This document shows positions 1 to 5,805 of a stretch of DNA of 9,351 nucleotides, piece after piece. Source of the DNA: Chloroflexota bacterium. GTDB taxonomy: Bacteria > Chloroflexota > Anaerolineae > JACRMK01. How positions within the stretch are numbered: the first letter of the stretch is position 1; every line of letters starts with the position of its first letter. The notes below the pieces were generated by a model, which saw only the letters and a program-made list of their open reading frames with translations, made no database searches and was not told the origin of the DNA. Position numbers and translations under genes: made by a program. The stretch is from NCBI GenBank assembly GCA_016200765.1, contig JACQEC010000063.1, positions 1 through 9,351 on the forward strand, written 5' to 3'.

Positions 1-360
1 GCCTTCAGACAGCCCGCGCGCGGCGTCCAGCGTAAAAACGGCGGGCGTCAGGTTGTGGGCGCAGATGGCCTCCACCTCTGCCGGCGCGAAATAGGTCAAG
101 CAGAGGGTGTCGCCGCCGATGCCCGCCTCGCGCAACTCGACACCTTCGGACACGGTGGCGACGGCGAAAGCGTCCACATCGTCGGCGGCCAACGTTTGCG
201 CCATACCCACCGCGCCCGCGCCATAGGCGTTGGCTTTGACCACCGCGATGATGCGCCGGTCTGTCTCACCTGATGCCGCCAGCGCCCGCACTCCGGCCAG
301 ATTATGCAGGAGACGCGCCTTGCTCAGTTCAAGCCAGCTGTGTGCGCTATTCATATCCAT
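1..360 (-). CDS. alr: alanine racemase, N-terminal part (3' end beyond window)
   Basis: PLP-dependent alanine racemase converts L-alanine to D-alanine for peptidoglycan in the cytoplasm. The 120 visible codons are open to the left edge. The translation starts MDMNSAHSWLELSKARLLHN, the usual opening of the Alr TIM barrel. The PLP-lysine motif VVKANAYGAGA follows, with the Schiff-base lysine at residue 42 (family position about 39). Next comes DVDAFAVATVSEGVELREAG, typical of the second and third barrel strands. The usual YGHG is YGAG here. The ATG at 360-358 directly follows the TAG stop (363-361) of the yhhN-like gene, so the two are probably cotranscribed and translationally coupled. An in-frame ATG two codons later (354-352) is an alternative start. 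The catalytic tyrosine and C-terminal domain lie outside the window. The family call is secure; the C-terminal half cannot be checked. Confidence 0.93.
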   Translation of the reverse strand, partial: MDMNSAHSWLELSKARLLHNLAGVRALAASGETDRRIIAVVKANAYGAGAVGMAQTLAADDVDAFAVATVSEGVELREAGIGGDTLCLTYFAPAEVEAICAHNLTPAVFTLDAARGLSEG

Positions 361-1032
361 CTACGCCCACGCCATGGAAGCGGCCAGCGCCATCTGCGCC
401 AGATGATAGGTGATCATGACGAGCAGGCGCGCCGGAGGCCACGGCGCGACGAAGCGATCCCACGCCAGCAGGGCGTCGGAGATGAAGAACAGCGTCGCGC
501 CCCCGACGACCAGCGCGCCGAAGAGCGCACTCTGCCCCGCGCGAAACAGGGTCGCCCACGCCGAGAACAGCATCAGGCTCAGCACGAGCGCGTAGAGCGC
601 GACGGGCGCGATAAGGCGCGTCCGGCCCGAGCGCCGCAAGCCGCCTGCGACGCGGCTGAAGAACAGCCAGCCGATGCCGCCGATCACGGGCGCGAGAACC
701 CAAGCGGTCGCGGGCGGCCACGCGCTATTCAGTCCGGCGATGTACGCGAGGTGCGCCAGCAGGAAAGCCACCAGCCCCGGCAGGAAGGCGCGGTCACCGG
801 GCAGCATCAGGAAAATATCGCCGGCCAGCGAGCCTATCAGCGCCAGCAGAAACAGGTTGCCCAACCACGGGTTGTGCGTCTCCTGCGCCAACAGCCACGC
901 GGCGACGATGAGGGCGAGCAGTGTGGCGGGCTTAAAGACGTACTCGGCGCGCTTCGCGCCAGCGTGCCGCGCCACCGCCAGCCAGTCCAGAGCGGCGAGG
1001 GCGCCCGCGCCAATGAAGAGCGCATTGATCAT
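361..1032 (-). CDS. YhhN/TMEM86 family membrane protein (possible lysoplasmalogenase)
   Basis: A 223-residue integral membrane protein with about eight hydrophobic segments. It carries the conserved blocks of the YhhN/TMEM86 family: KPATLLALI (34-42), LIGSLAGDIFLMLPGD (65-80), FLLAHLAYIAGL (89-100), GGATLFFISDALLAWDRF (around 178-195) and ITYHLAQMAL (206-215). Mammalian TMEM86B hydrolyses the vinyl-ether bond of lysoplasmalogen. Bacterial members share the acidic Asp motifs, but the substrate of this one is an inference. Length fits the family (about 210-240). The ATG at 1032 has a GAAGGA Shine-Dalgarno 9 nt upstream, supplied by a copy of an interspersed repeat. The stop abuts the alr start. 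Nothing in the context says more about the role. Confidence 0.88.
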   Translation of the reverse strand: MINALFIGAGALAALDWLAVARHAGAKRAEYVFKPATLLALIVAAWLLAQETHNPWLGNLFLLALIGSLAGDIFLMLPGDRAFLPGLVAFLLAHLAYIAGLNSAWPPATAWVLAPVIGGIGWLFFSRVAGGLRRSGRTRLIAPVALYALVLSLMLFSAWATLFRAGQSALFGALVVGGATLFFISDALLAWDRFVAPWPPARLLVMITYHLAQMALAASMAWA

Positions 1033-1041
1033 GGTTCAACA

Positions 1042-1056
1042 TCCTTCGACAGGCTC
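1042..1056 (-). promoter_or_regulatory. repeat-derived ribosome-binding site of the yhhN-like gene
   Basis: On the minus strand the sequence reads GAGCCTGTCGAAGGA, then 9 nt, then ATG at 1032. The GAAGGA part (1047-1042) is a good Shine-Dalgarno at ordinary spacing. It is the 3' half of the interspersed GCCTGTCGAAGG repeat found at several other places in the window. Seen directly; use as the RBS is inferred from spacing. Confidence 0.6.
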
Positions 1057-1060
1057 GCGA

Positions 1061-1134
1061 TGGCGGATAGCAGATGGCAGATAGCGAATGGCAGATAGCA
1101 GATAGCGAATGGCCGATGGCAGATAGCCATTAGC
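1061..1134. repeat. degenerate tandem array of GCAGATAGC / GCGAATGGC units, left part
   Basis: The stretch alternates GATAGC, GATGGC and GAATGGC words in irregular tandem order and ends in CCATTAGC at 1127-1134. It shows no open frame of interest, no CRISPR-like spacer regularity and no promoter I can defend. It continues as AGCCATC units on the far side of the inserted element at 1135-1286, so both parts probably formed one array originally. Confidence 0.7.
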
Positions 1135-1286
1135 TGTCAGGGCTCACGACATCGTGAACACTTTTGAAGCTGGTTTTACCGTAGATTCGGCTCACGACAT
1201 CGCTTACAATGTTCAAAAGGGCCTTGAAAATAGCCGCTTTCTGATATGGCTAGAAAAATATGTTCACGATGTCGTGAGCCCTGACA
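1135..1286. mobile_element. 152-bp MITE-like element with perfect 26-bp terminal inverted repeats
   Basis: The ends 1135-1160 (beginning TGTCAGGGCTCACGAC) and 1261-1286 (ending GTCGTGAGCCCTGACA) are perfect reverse complements over 26 bp. The same six bases ATTAGC stand immediately outside both ends (1129-1134 and 1287-1292), as expected of a target-site duplication. Removing the element with one ATTAGC copy rejoins the flanks into one run of AGCCATT/AGCCATC units. The interior is AT-richer than its surroundings and has no ORF of useful size, so any movement would need a transposase in trans. Each terminal repeat contains a small palindrome, TCACGA-CA-TCGTGA (1144-1157 and its complement at 1264-1277). 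A 14-bp third copy lies at 1189-1202. The parent IS family is not identified. A non-mobile hairpin is the alternative. Confidence 0.6.
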
Positions 1287-1316
1287 ATTAGCCATCAGCC
1301 ATCAGCCATCGGCCAC
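1287..1316. repeat. AGCCATC tandem array, right part
   Basis: Four near-identical 7-bp units (TTAGCCATC, AGCCATC, AGCCATC, GGCC) follow the right end of the MITE-like element. They match the CCATTAGC end of the left array at 1127-1134. The remaining bases to 1335 show no clear feature ahead of the adenosine deaminase stop codon. Confidence 0.6.
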
Positions 1317-1335
1317 CCTACAGGGTTCGTCCGGG

Positions 1336-2415
1336 CTAATCGGTATTCCAATGTGGGTCTGCGCGGAACGACGCGGCCAATTGCGCCTTGCGCTCCGGCG
1401 ACAGCCACGACGCTTCAATGCTCCGCAGGATCAGGCCGCGTATCTCGTCGCGCGAGAAGCCGAACTGCGTTTCCAGCAGTTGCAGTTCCTCCGCCAGCGA
1501 GTTGTCGAACATCTGCGGGTCGTCGGTGTTGACGCTGATGACGAGGCCGCGCTCGAAATACCGGCGAACCGGATGCGCCGCCAGCGACGGCACCACCCGC
1601 GTGCGCACGTTGGAGAGCGGGCAGAGCTCGATGGGGATGTGTTGCGCGGCCAGCGCGTCGAGCAGGGCGTCATCTTCCACGGCGCGCGTGCCGTGCCCGA
1701 TGCGATCCACGCGCAGACTGCGGATCGCGCCCCAGATGCTGGCCGCTCCGGCGGCTTCGCCCGCGTGCGCGCTGGTGCGGAAGCCCATCTGCCGCGCTTG
1801 CTCGTAGACCGCGGCGAAAGGCTCCGGCGGAAAGCGCTGCTCCGAGCCGCCGATGCCCACGCCGATGACGCCCAGCCCGCGCGTCTCGTTCATCTGCGCC
1901 AGCGTCAGCGCGCCCTTCTGCGGCCCCATGTCGCGCACCAGATCGGCGACCAGCGCGATCTCAATCTCCGGCGCCCGCGCGAGGCCGGCGCGGATGGCCT
2001 CGGCGATGCGCTGGGGCGCGAGACCATGCCGCCGGAAGTCGGTCGGCGAGAAGAAGGCTTCCACATAGCGGATATGCTGGCGCGCCAGATCGCGCGCGAC
2101 GGCTTCGGCGATGAAGGTGAAGTCTTCAACTTCGCGCAGGAAGTTCGTTTGCCAAGTCCAAGTATCAAAGAAGTGCGGGAAGTCGTGGTAGGTGTATCGT
2201 CGCCGCAGGGCTTCTCTATCCGGCACCGACGGGTCGCCGCCGTATTTTTGGATCAGCGCCCAGAGCGCCTCGTGCGGGATCGCGCCTTCAAGGTGCAGGT
2301 GCAGTTCCACTTTGGGAACGCGCTCAAACCATTGGCGATCTATGCTTGTCGAAGGGGCTTGTCCTGCGCTTATCGAAGGAGCCAGTCCAGAGCCTGTCGA
2401 AGGACGGTCGTCCAT
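1336..2415 (-). CDS. adenosine deaminase family protein
   Basis: Zinc-dependent purine deaminase of the amidohydrolase superfamily, probably converting adenosine to inosine in the cytoplasm. All active-site positions are present: ELHLHLEGA with metal ligands H39 and H41, HAGE with H217 and the proton-donating E220, RIGHGT with H241, and SVNTDDP with metal ligand D298 and catalytic D299. The spacing matches classical adenosine deaminase closely. The 359-residue length is normal only with the extra N-terminus. Residues 2-26 (three PSTxxx/PSIxx units) are encoded by three copies of the GCCTGTCGAAGG repeat, and conserved sequence begins only near residue 28. The ATG at 2415 abuts the TGA (2418-2416) of the upstream ABC exporter, suggesting coupling. 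Adenine deaminase or aminodeoxyfutalosine deaminase are close relatives and cannot be excluded. No mqn genes are nearby. Confidence 0.9.
   Translation of the reverse strand: MDDRPSTGSGLAPSISAGQAPSTSIDRQWFERVPKVELHLHLEGAIPHEALWALIQKYGGDPSVPDREALRRRYTYHDFPHFFDTWTWQTNFLREVEDFTFIAEAVARDLARQHIRYVEAFFSPTDFRRHGLAPQRIAEAIRAGLARAPEIEIALVADLVRDMGPQKGALTLAQMNETRGLGVIGVGIGGSEQRFPPEPFAAVYEQARQMGFRTSAHAGEAAGAASIWGAIRSLRVDRIGHGTRAVEDDALLDALAAQHIPIELCPLSNVRTRVVPSLAAHPVRRYFERGLVISVNTDDPQMFDNSLAEELQLLETQFGFSRDEIRGLILRSIEASWLSPERKAQLAASFRADPHWNTD
2344..2403 (+). repeat. three copies of GCCTGTCGAAGG-type repeat inside the deaminase N-terminus
   Basis: Copies lie at 2344-2355 (GCTTGTCGAAGG), 2368-2379 (GCTTATCGAAGG) and 2390-2403 (GAGCCTGTCGAAGG), roughly 24 bp apart. 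Read on the minus strand they code for PSTSI, PSISA and PSTGSG at the start of the deaminase. Further copies occur at 1043-1056, 2517-2535 and 4652-4670. Confidence 0.8.
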
Positions 2416-3960
2416 TCACGACCCCGCCAGCCGCGAGAGGATGTTCAGCGACGAGCGCCGCGCGGGGGCGGCCCCCGACTGGATCGGGGGTTCCGGCTCG
2501 CCGGGCAGGGCGGCGTCCTGAGCCTGTCGAAGGGTCGCGTCTTCATCCTTGAACTGCATCCGGTAGAGCCGGGCGTACAGACCGTCCAGCGCCATCAACT
2601 CGGCGTGCGTGCCCAACTCCGTGATGCGGCCCCCGTCCAATACGGCGATGCGGTCGGCGTTTTGGATGGTGGACAGGCGGTGCGCGATGACGATGGCGGT
2701 GCGCCCGCGCATCAGGCGTTCGAGCGCCTCCTGCACCAGCGCCTCGCTCTCGCTATCCAGCGACGAGGTCGCCTCGTCGAGCAGGAGGATGCGCGGGTTT
2801 TTGAGGATGGCGCGCGCAATCGCCACACGCTGGCGCTGGCCGCCGCTCAACTTCACCCCGCGCTCGCCGATGAGCGTGTCGTAGCCTTGCGGCTGGCGGC
2901 TGATGAACTCGTGCGCGTTAGCGGCTTGCGCGGCGGCGTGCAGGGCGCCTTCGTTGGCATCCAGCCGCCCGTAGAGGATGTTCTCGCGCACCGTGCTGCC
3001 GAAGAGGAGCGTTTCTTGCGGCACCAACCCGATCTGCGCGCGCAGGCTCTTCACCTGCACCGCGCGGATGTCGTGGCCGTCGAGGCAGATGCGCCCGGCG
3101 GTCGGGTCGAAGAAGCGCGGGATCAGGTTGACCAGTGTCGTCTTGCCCGCGCCGCTGGGTCCGACCAGCGCCAGCACCTCGCCGGGGCGCACGTCCAGCG
3201 ACAGGTCGCTCAAGACCGGCGCGCCGGGGTTATCACGATAGGCGAAGCCCACGCCGTCGAGCGTGATACGCCCCTGCGCGCCGGGCAAGGCAACCGCGTC
3301 CGGCGCGTCGGCCACGTCGGGCTGGGTGTCGAGAATCTCAAACAGGCGTTGGGTCGCGCCGAGCGCCTCTTGCAGGTTGCCCCACAGCCCGCTGAACTGG
3401 CCGAGCGACCCGGCGATGGTCATCGTCAGGACGAGAAACATGAACAACTGACCGGCGGTGAGCCGCCCGGACAGCACCTCGTGGCCGCCGAACCAGAAGA
3501 TCGAGGCAACCGCGCCGAAACCGAGAAAGGAGACGAGCGGGCCGAAGAACGCCGACAGGCGGATGCGCTTGATGGCCAGCGCGACGCTCTGCTCGATGCT
3601 CTTGCGGAAGCGGCCCAGTTCATACTCCTCGCGGGTGAACGACTGCACAATGCGGACGCCGCTGATCGCCTCTTCCAGCACGGTGGTGGCGCCGGCGAGT
3701 TGATCCTGCACGGAGGTGGAGAGGCGGCGCAGTCTGCGCCCGAAGAGCAGGGCGATGAACACCACCGCCGGCACGAGGCTGAACATGAAGAGCGTCAGCC
3801 GCCAGTCGGTGATGACGATCAGGATCAGCGCGCCGACAAACGTCAGCCCCTGCGCGAGCGAGGTCGAGATGTCGCCGGTCACGAGGCCGCGCACGGTGGA
3901 CACGTCGTTGGTCAGGCGGCTGATCAGTTCGCCGGTGCGGCGCTCGTTGAAGAAACTCAA
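2416..3960 (-). CDS. ABC exporter, C-terminal part of membrane domain plus ATPase domain (MsbA/LmrA type), split by frameshift
   Basis: The main body of a fused membrane/ATPase half-transporter that exports lipids, drugs or peptides as a homo- or heterodimer. The frame begins inside the membrane domain (SFFNERRTGELISRLTNDV, the first coupling-helix region). It continues through hydrophobic segments near 38-73 and 136-187. The ATPase domain follows: Walker A GPSGAGKTT (267-275), Q-loop VPQE (Q315), signature LSGGQ (371-375), Walker B ILLLDE (391-396), D-loop SSLD (399-402) and switch H427. All catalytic residues are intact. The first 100 or so residues are in another frame at 3957-4295; see that entry. 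The only start here is a TTG (3960-3958) overlapping the TGA of the N-terminal frame. The last 40 residues (TLRQAQD, PIQSG) are partly encoded by two interspersed repeat families. A functional product is doubtful unless the frameshift is a sequence error. Confidence 0.85.
   Translation of the reverse strand: MSFFNERRTGELISRLTNDVSTVRGLVTGDISTSLAQGLTFVGALILIVITDWRLTLFMFSLVPAVVFIALLFGRRLRRLSTSVQDQLAGATTVLEEAISGVRIVQSFTREEYELGRFRKSIEQSVALAIKRIRLSAFFGPLVSFLGFGAVASIFWFGGHEVLSGRLTAGQLFMFLVLTMTIAGSLGQFSGLWGNLQEALGATQRLFEILDTQPDVADAPDAVALPGAQGRITLDGVGFAYRDNPGAPVLSDLSLDVRPGEVLALVGPSGAGKTTLVNLIPRFFDPTAGRICLDGHDIRAVQVKSLRAQIGLVPQETLLFGSTVRENILYGRLDANEGALHAAAQAANAHEFISRQPQGYDTLIGERGVKLSGGQRQRVAIARAILKNPRILLLDEATSSLDSESEALVQEALERLMRGRTAIVIAHRLSTIQNADRIAVLDGGRITELGTHAELMALDGLYARLYRMQFKDEDATLRQAQDAALPGEPEPPIQSGAAPARRSSLNILSRLAGS
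2472..2490. repeat. CCCCCGA..TCGGGGG hairpin repeat inside the ABC exporter tail
   Basis: A 7-bp perfect stem (2472-2478 with 2484-2490) around a 5-nt loop CTGGA. It is the same family as the copies at 4247-4265, 4408-4426 and 4537-4555. Here it is read in frame and codes for the PIQSG stretch of the exporter C-terminus. Confidence 0.7.
2517..2535 (+). repeat. interspersed repeat copy CCTGAGCCTGTCGAAGGGT
   Basis: This 19-bp copy is identical to the one at 4652-4670. On the minus strand it encodes TLRQAQD, just after the last conserved exporter residues, so it lies at the boundary between conserved protein and variable tail. Confidence 0.8.
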
Positions 3961-4295
3961 CGACAGCCGTTCCAGATGCGCGAGGAACGGACGAAGTAGG
4001 TCGCGCTCTGCAAGGCGAAGATGACCAGCAGGATGACGGTGATCTGGTTGAGCAGGGCGGCGTCGCTCTGGCGGAAGACGGCGTCAATGAGGAATTGGAG
4101 GGTGTAAGGCCCGGCCAGCCCGAGCGCACTGCCCGCGACGATTGCCACCAGCGCCAAAGCAAGGCGGCGGCGATAGGGCCGCACAAAGACCAGCAGGCGG
4201 CGGAACTGGGCGAAGTCGCTCACCCTCGGCTTGCCCTCTCCCCTCGCCCCCGATCTAGTCGGGGGAGGGGGTCGGGGGTGAGGCGGGTTGGTCAT
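3957..4295 (-). pseudogene. ABC exporter, N-terminal fragment ending at a frameshift
   Basis: This frame gives the start of the same exporter as 2416-3960: FAQFRRLLVFVRPYRRRLAL, a first membrane helix (ALALVAIVAGSALGLAG) and a second (ITVILLVIFALQSATYFVR). It then reads SSRIWNGCR and stops at TGA (3959-3957). In the other frame the same bases give FLAHLERLSLSFFNE, the normal family continuation. Family members carry roughly 15-20 more residues between FVR and that block, so the pattern fits an out-of-frame deletion of some tens of bases near 3980-3990. The ATG at 4295 lies about 35 nt downstream of a predicted promoter, but its first residues (PPHPRPPPPTRSGARGEG) come from a repeat. A GTG at 4223, starting VSDFAQF, has a GAGAGGG motif upstream and may be the ancestral start. 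A sequencing or assembly error is the alternative to a pseudogene. Confidence 0.75.
4247..4265. repeat. CCCCCGA..TCGGGGG hairpin repeat, copy in exporter N-terminus
   Basis: A 7-bp stem (4247-4253 with 4259-4265) around loop TCTAG, embedded in a longer pyrimidine/purine-asymmetric block from about 4230 to 4284. The block is read as coding if the exporter starts at 4295, but would be 5' untranslated if it starts at the GTG at 4223. Confidence 0.75.
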
Positions 4296-4336
4296 GAGGC
4301 TCTTGCGCTTTCGCGGCGTGAAGTTTCGATGCCGAT

Positions 4337-4365
4337 ATGATACGCCGCTCCTCCCCATCTGGCAA
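4337..4365 (-). promoter_or_regulatory. sigma-70-type promoter for the ABC exporter
   Basis: On the minus strand TTGCCA (4365-4360) and TATCAT (4342-4337) are separated by 17 bp. Transcription would start near 4330, about 35 nt before the ATG at 4295. It would then serve the exporter and the adenosine deaminase behind it. Motif match only. Confidence 0.5.
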
Positions 4366-4407
4366 GCCCGAACCGGCGGCCATCGTTGCGCGCTCTTTCT
4401 CCCCTCG

Positions 4408-4426
4408 CCCCCGATCCAGTTGGGGG
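4408..4426. repeat. CCCCCGA..TTGGGGG hairpin repeat, intergenic copy
   Basis: Stem 4408-4414 with 4420-4426 around TCCAG, with one G-T pair. The flanking CTCCCCTCGC is shared with the copy at 4247-4265, so the repeated unit is longer than the stem. Its position just before a plus-strand promoter is compatible with a boundary hairpin, but no T-tract follows. Confidence 0.7.
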
Positions 4427-4438
4427 TGAGGTCCCTGT

Positions 4439-4468
4439 TTGACGCCGCTTACCGCCGCGTGCTACAAT
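4439..4468 (+). promoter_or_regulatory. sigma-70-type promoter directed at the solute-binding protein gene
   Basis: TTGACG (4439-4444) and TACAAT (4463-4468) are 18 bp apart, and a TG (4460, 4462 region: GTGC) stands just before the -10. The predicted start near 4475 is about 240 nt upstream of the lipoprotein ATG. An ATG at 4476 lies almost on the start site and opens a 45-codon frame of unclear meaning. It is the best plus-strand promoter in the intergenic region. Confidence 0.55.
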
Positions 4469-4536
4469 CGCCGCAATGGAAGCGCGCCTGATGGGCATTA
4501 TTCAGCCGCCGGTCGCCGCGCCATCGCGCAGACAGG

Positions 4537-4555
4537 CCCCCGATCTCGTCGGGGG
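4537..4555. repeat. CCCCCGA..TCGGGGG hairpin repeat in the leader of the solute-binding protein
   Basis: A perfect stem, 8 bp when the outer G4536/C4556 pair is included, around loop TCTCG. It lies between the predicted promoter and the lipoprotein gene and would form in the 5' untranslated RNA. There is no following T-run, so it is not an obvious attenuator. Confidence 0.7.
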
Positions 4556-4651
4556 CAGGCCCCGGCCGACGACAGGAAAGGAGGGCCGTTCACTTTTCAC
4601 CCGAACCCTCTAATTCCCTGACTCTAACCACGTCCTGAAGCACCGAAGCAC

Positions 4652-4680
4652 CCTGAGCCTGTCGAAGGGTGTCGAAGGGT
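4652..4680 (+). repeat. interspersed repeat copy with duplicated GTCGAAGGGT
   Basis: CCTGAGCCTGTCGAAGGGT (4652-4670) is followed by a second GTCGAAGGGT (4671-4680) and a decayed GTCGCAGG. The end merges into a 6-bp hairpin, GGTGTC-GCAG-GACACC (4678-4693), just ahead of the ribosome-binding site of the lipoprotein gene. Confidence 0.75.
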
Positions 4681-4713
4681 GTCGCAGGACACCTATCTCA
4701 CGGAGGAGAAACG

Positions 4714-5790
4714 ATGCGTAAGATATTTTTGTCCGCTCTGATGCTCACCCTGCTGGCGCTCGCGGCCTGCGGCCCCGCCGCCACGCCGACCACTGCGCCC
4801 ACGCAAGTCCCCGCCGCCGCGCCCACCAAAGCCGCGCTGAAGGGCGAACTCAACCTGCTCTGCACGCCCCAGCAGGAGTGGTGCGATGGCATGAAAAAAG
4901 AGTTTGAGACCGTCAACCCCGGCGTGACCGTCAACTTCATCCGCCTATCGTCGGGCGAATCGTTGACGCGCCTGCGCAACGAAAAGGCCAACCCGCAGTT
5001 TGATATCTGGTGGGGCGGCCCGGCAGACTCGTTCATCGCCGCCAAGCAGGAGGGGCTGTTGGAGCCGTACAACTCGGCGGGTCTGGCGAACATCCTAGAC
5101 CCCAAGCTGATGAAGGACGCCGACAACGCCTGGGCGGGCATCTACGTCGGCTCGCTCGGTTTTGCCACCAACACCGACTACCTGAAGAAGAATCCCACCG
5201 TCAAGGCGCCGACCTCGTGGGATGAACTGACCCAGCCGCAGTGGAAGAATCAAGTGACGATTGCCCACCCGGCCTCGTCCGGCACATCCTACACCGCGAT
5301 GTGCACGATCATGCAGTTGAGGGGCGAGCCGAAAGGCTGGGATTATATGAAAGCCTTCTCCGCCAACGTCTTTCAATATACCAAGAGCGGCGCGGCTCCG
5401 GCGCAGTTGGTTGGCCGGGGCGAAGCGGCGGTTGGCGTGGTCTTCTCGCATGACATCGTCGCCGCGCAGGAGAGTCAACTGCCCCTGCAGTTGACCTTCC
5501 CCGCCGAAGGCACCGGCTACGAAATCGGCGCGATGGCGATTGTCAAGGGCGCGAAGCACCCCGAGCTCGCCAAAGCGTGGTTCGACTGGGCGCTGGACCC
5601 CAAGACGCAGGAACTCGGCCCGAAGTACAAGGCCTATCAGGCGCCGACGGTCAAGGGCGCGAAGGCATCCAAGCCCGAACTCCTGCAGGTCAAATTGATT
5701 AACTACAACTTCGACTACTGCGGCACGAACAAGAAGGCGTTTATTGACAAATTCAGTAACGAGATCGCCAGCGCCGATAAGGCGAAGTAG
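4714..5790 (+). CDS. ABC transporter substrate-binding lipoprotein, Fe3+/family-1 extracellular type
   Basis: A 358-residue extracytoplasmic binding protein that would deliver a ligand to an ABC importer. The ATG at 4714 is preferred because GGAGGAGA (4702-4709) stands 4 nt upstream and a type II signal peptide follows at once. The lipobox is LAAC with the lipidated Cys19, then a T/A/P-rich linker to about residue 40. The fold shows NLLCTPQQEWC (C50 and C57, possible disulfide), DIWWGGPADSFIAAKQEGLLEPY (97-119), IYVGSLGFATNTDYL, AHPASSGTSYT, YTKSGAAPAQLVGRGEAAVGVVFSHD (222-247) and FPAEGTGYEIGAMAIVKGA. These blocks are typical of AfuA/FutA-like Fe3+ binding proteins and their polyamine or aminoethylphosphonate relatives, so the ligand is uncertain. 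No permease or ATPase gene adjoins, and a terminator follows, so the gene appears to be transcribed alone. Confidence 0.92.
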   Translation: MRKIFLSALMLTLLALAACGPAATPTTAPTQVPAAAPTKAALKGELNLLCTPQQEWCDGMKKEFETVNPGVTVNFIRLSSGESLTRLRNEKANPQFDIWWGGPADSFIAAKQEGLLEPYNSAGLANILDPKLMKDADNAWAGIYVGSLGFATNTDYLKKNPTVKAPTSWDELTQPQWKNQVTIAHPASSGTSYTAMCTIMQLRGEPKGWDYMKAFSANVFQYTKSGAAPAQLVGRGEAAVGVVFSHDIVAAQESQLPLQLTFPAEGTGYEIGAMAIVKGAKHPELAKAWFDWALDPKTQELGPKYKAYQAPTVKGAKASKPELLQVKLINYNFDYCGTNKKAFIDKFSNEIASADKAK

Positions 5791-5805
5791 GCAGGTCTAA
5801 CCATT

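Noticed and set aside
304..1098. A 264-codon plus-strand frame
   Set aside because: It is the complement of the yhhN-like gene and the repeat array, and its composition is charged and low-complexity. No start signal.
1061..1316. Possible CRISPR array
   Set aside because: The AGCCATC/GATAGC units are too short and contiguous, with no unique spacers of constant length, and no cas gene is nearby.
1351..3999. An 882-codon open frame on the plus strand
   Set aside because: It is antisense to the adenosine deaminase and the ABC exporter. Its translation is Arg/Gln/Ala/His-rich with no domain, as expected opposite GC-rich genes.
4476..4613. 45-codon gene directly at the predicted transcription start
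   Set aside because: The product is Pro/Arg-rich and partly encoded by the hairpin repeat. Kept only as a finding about the promoter, not as a gene.
4621..4713. Riboswitch or attenuator in the leader of the solute-binding protein
   Set aside because: The only structures are a 6-bp hairpin and repeat copies. No known aptamer pattern and no terminator with a T-run before the gene.
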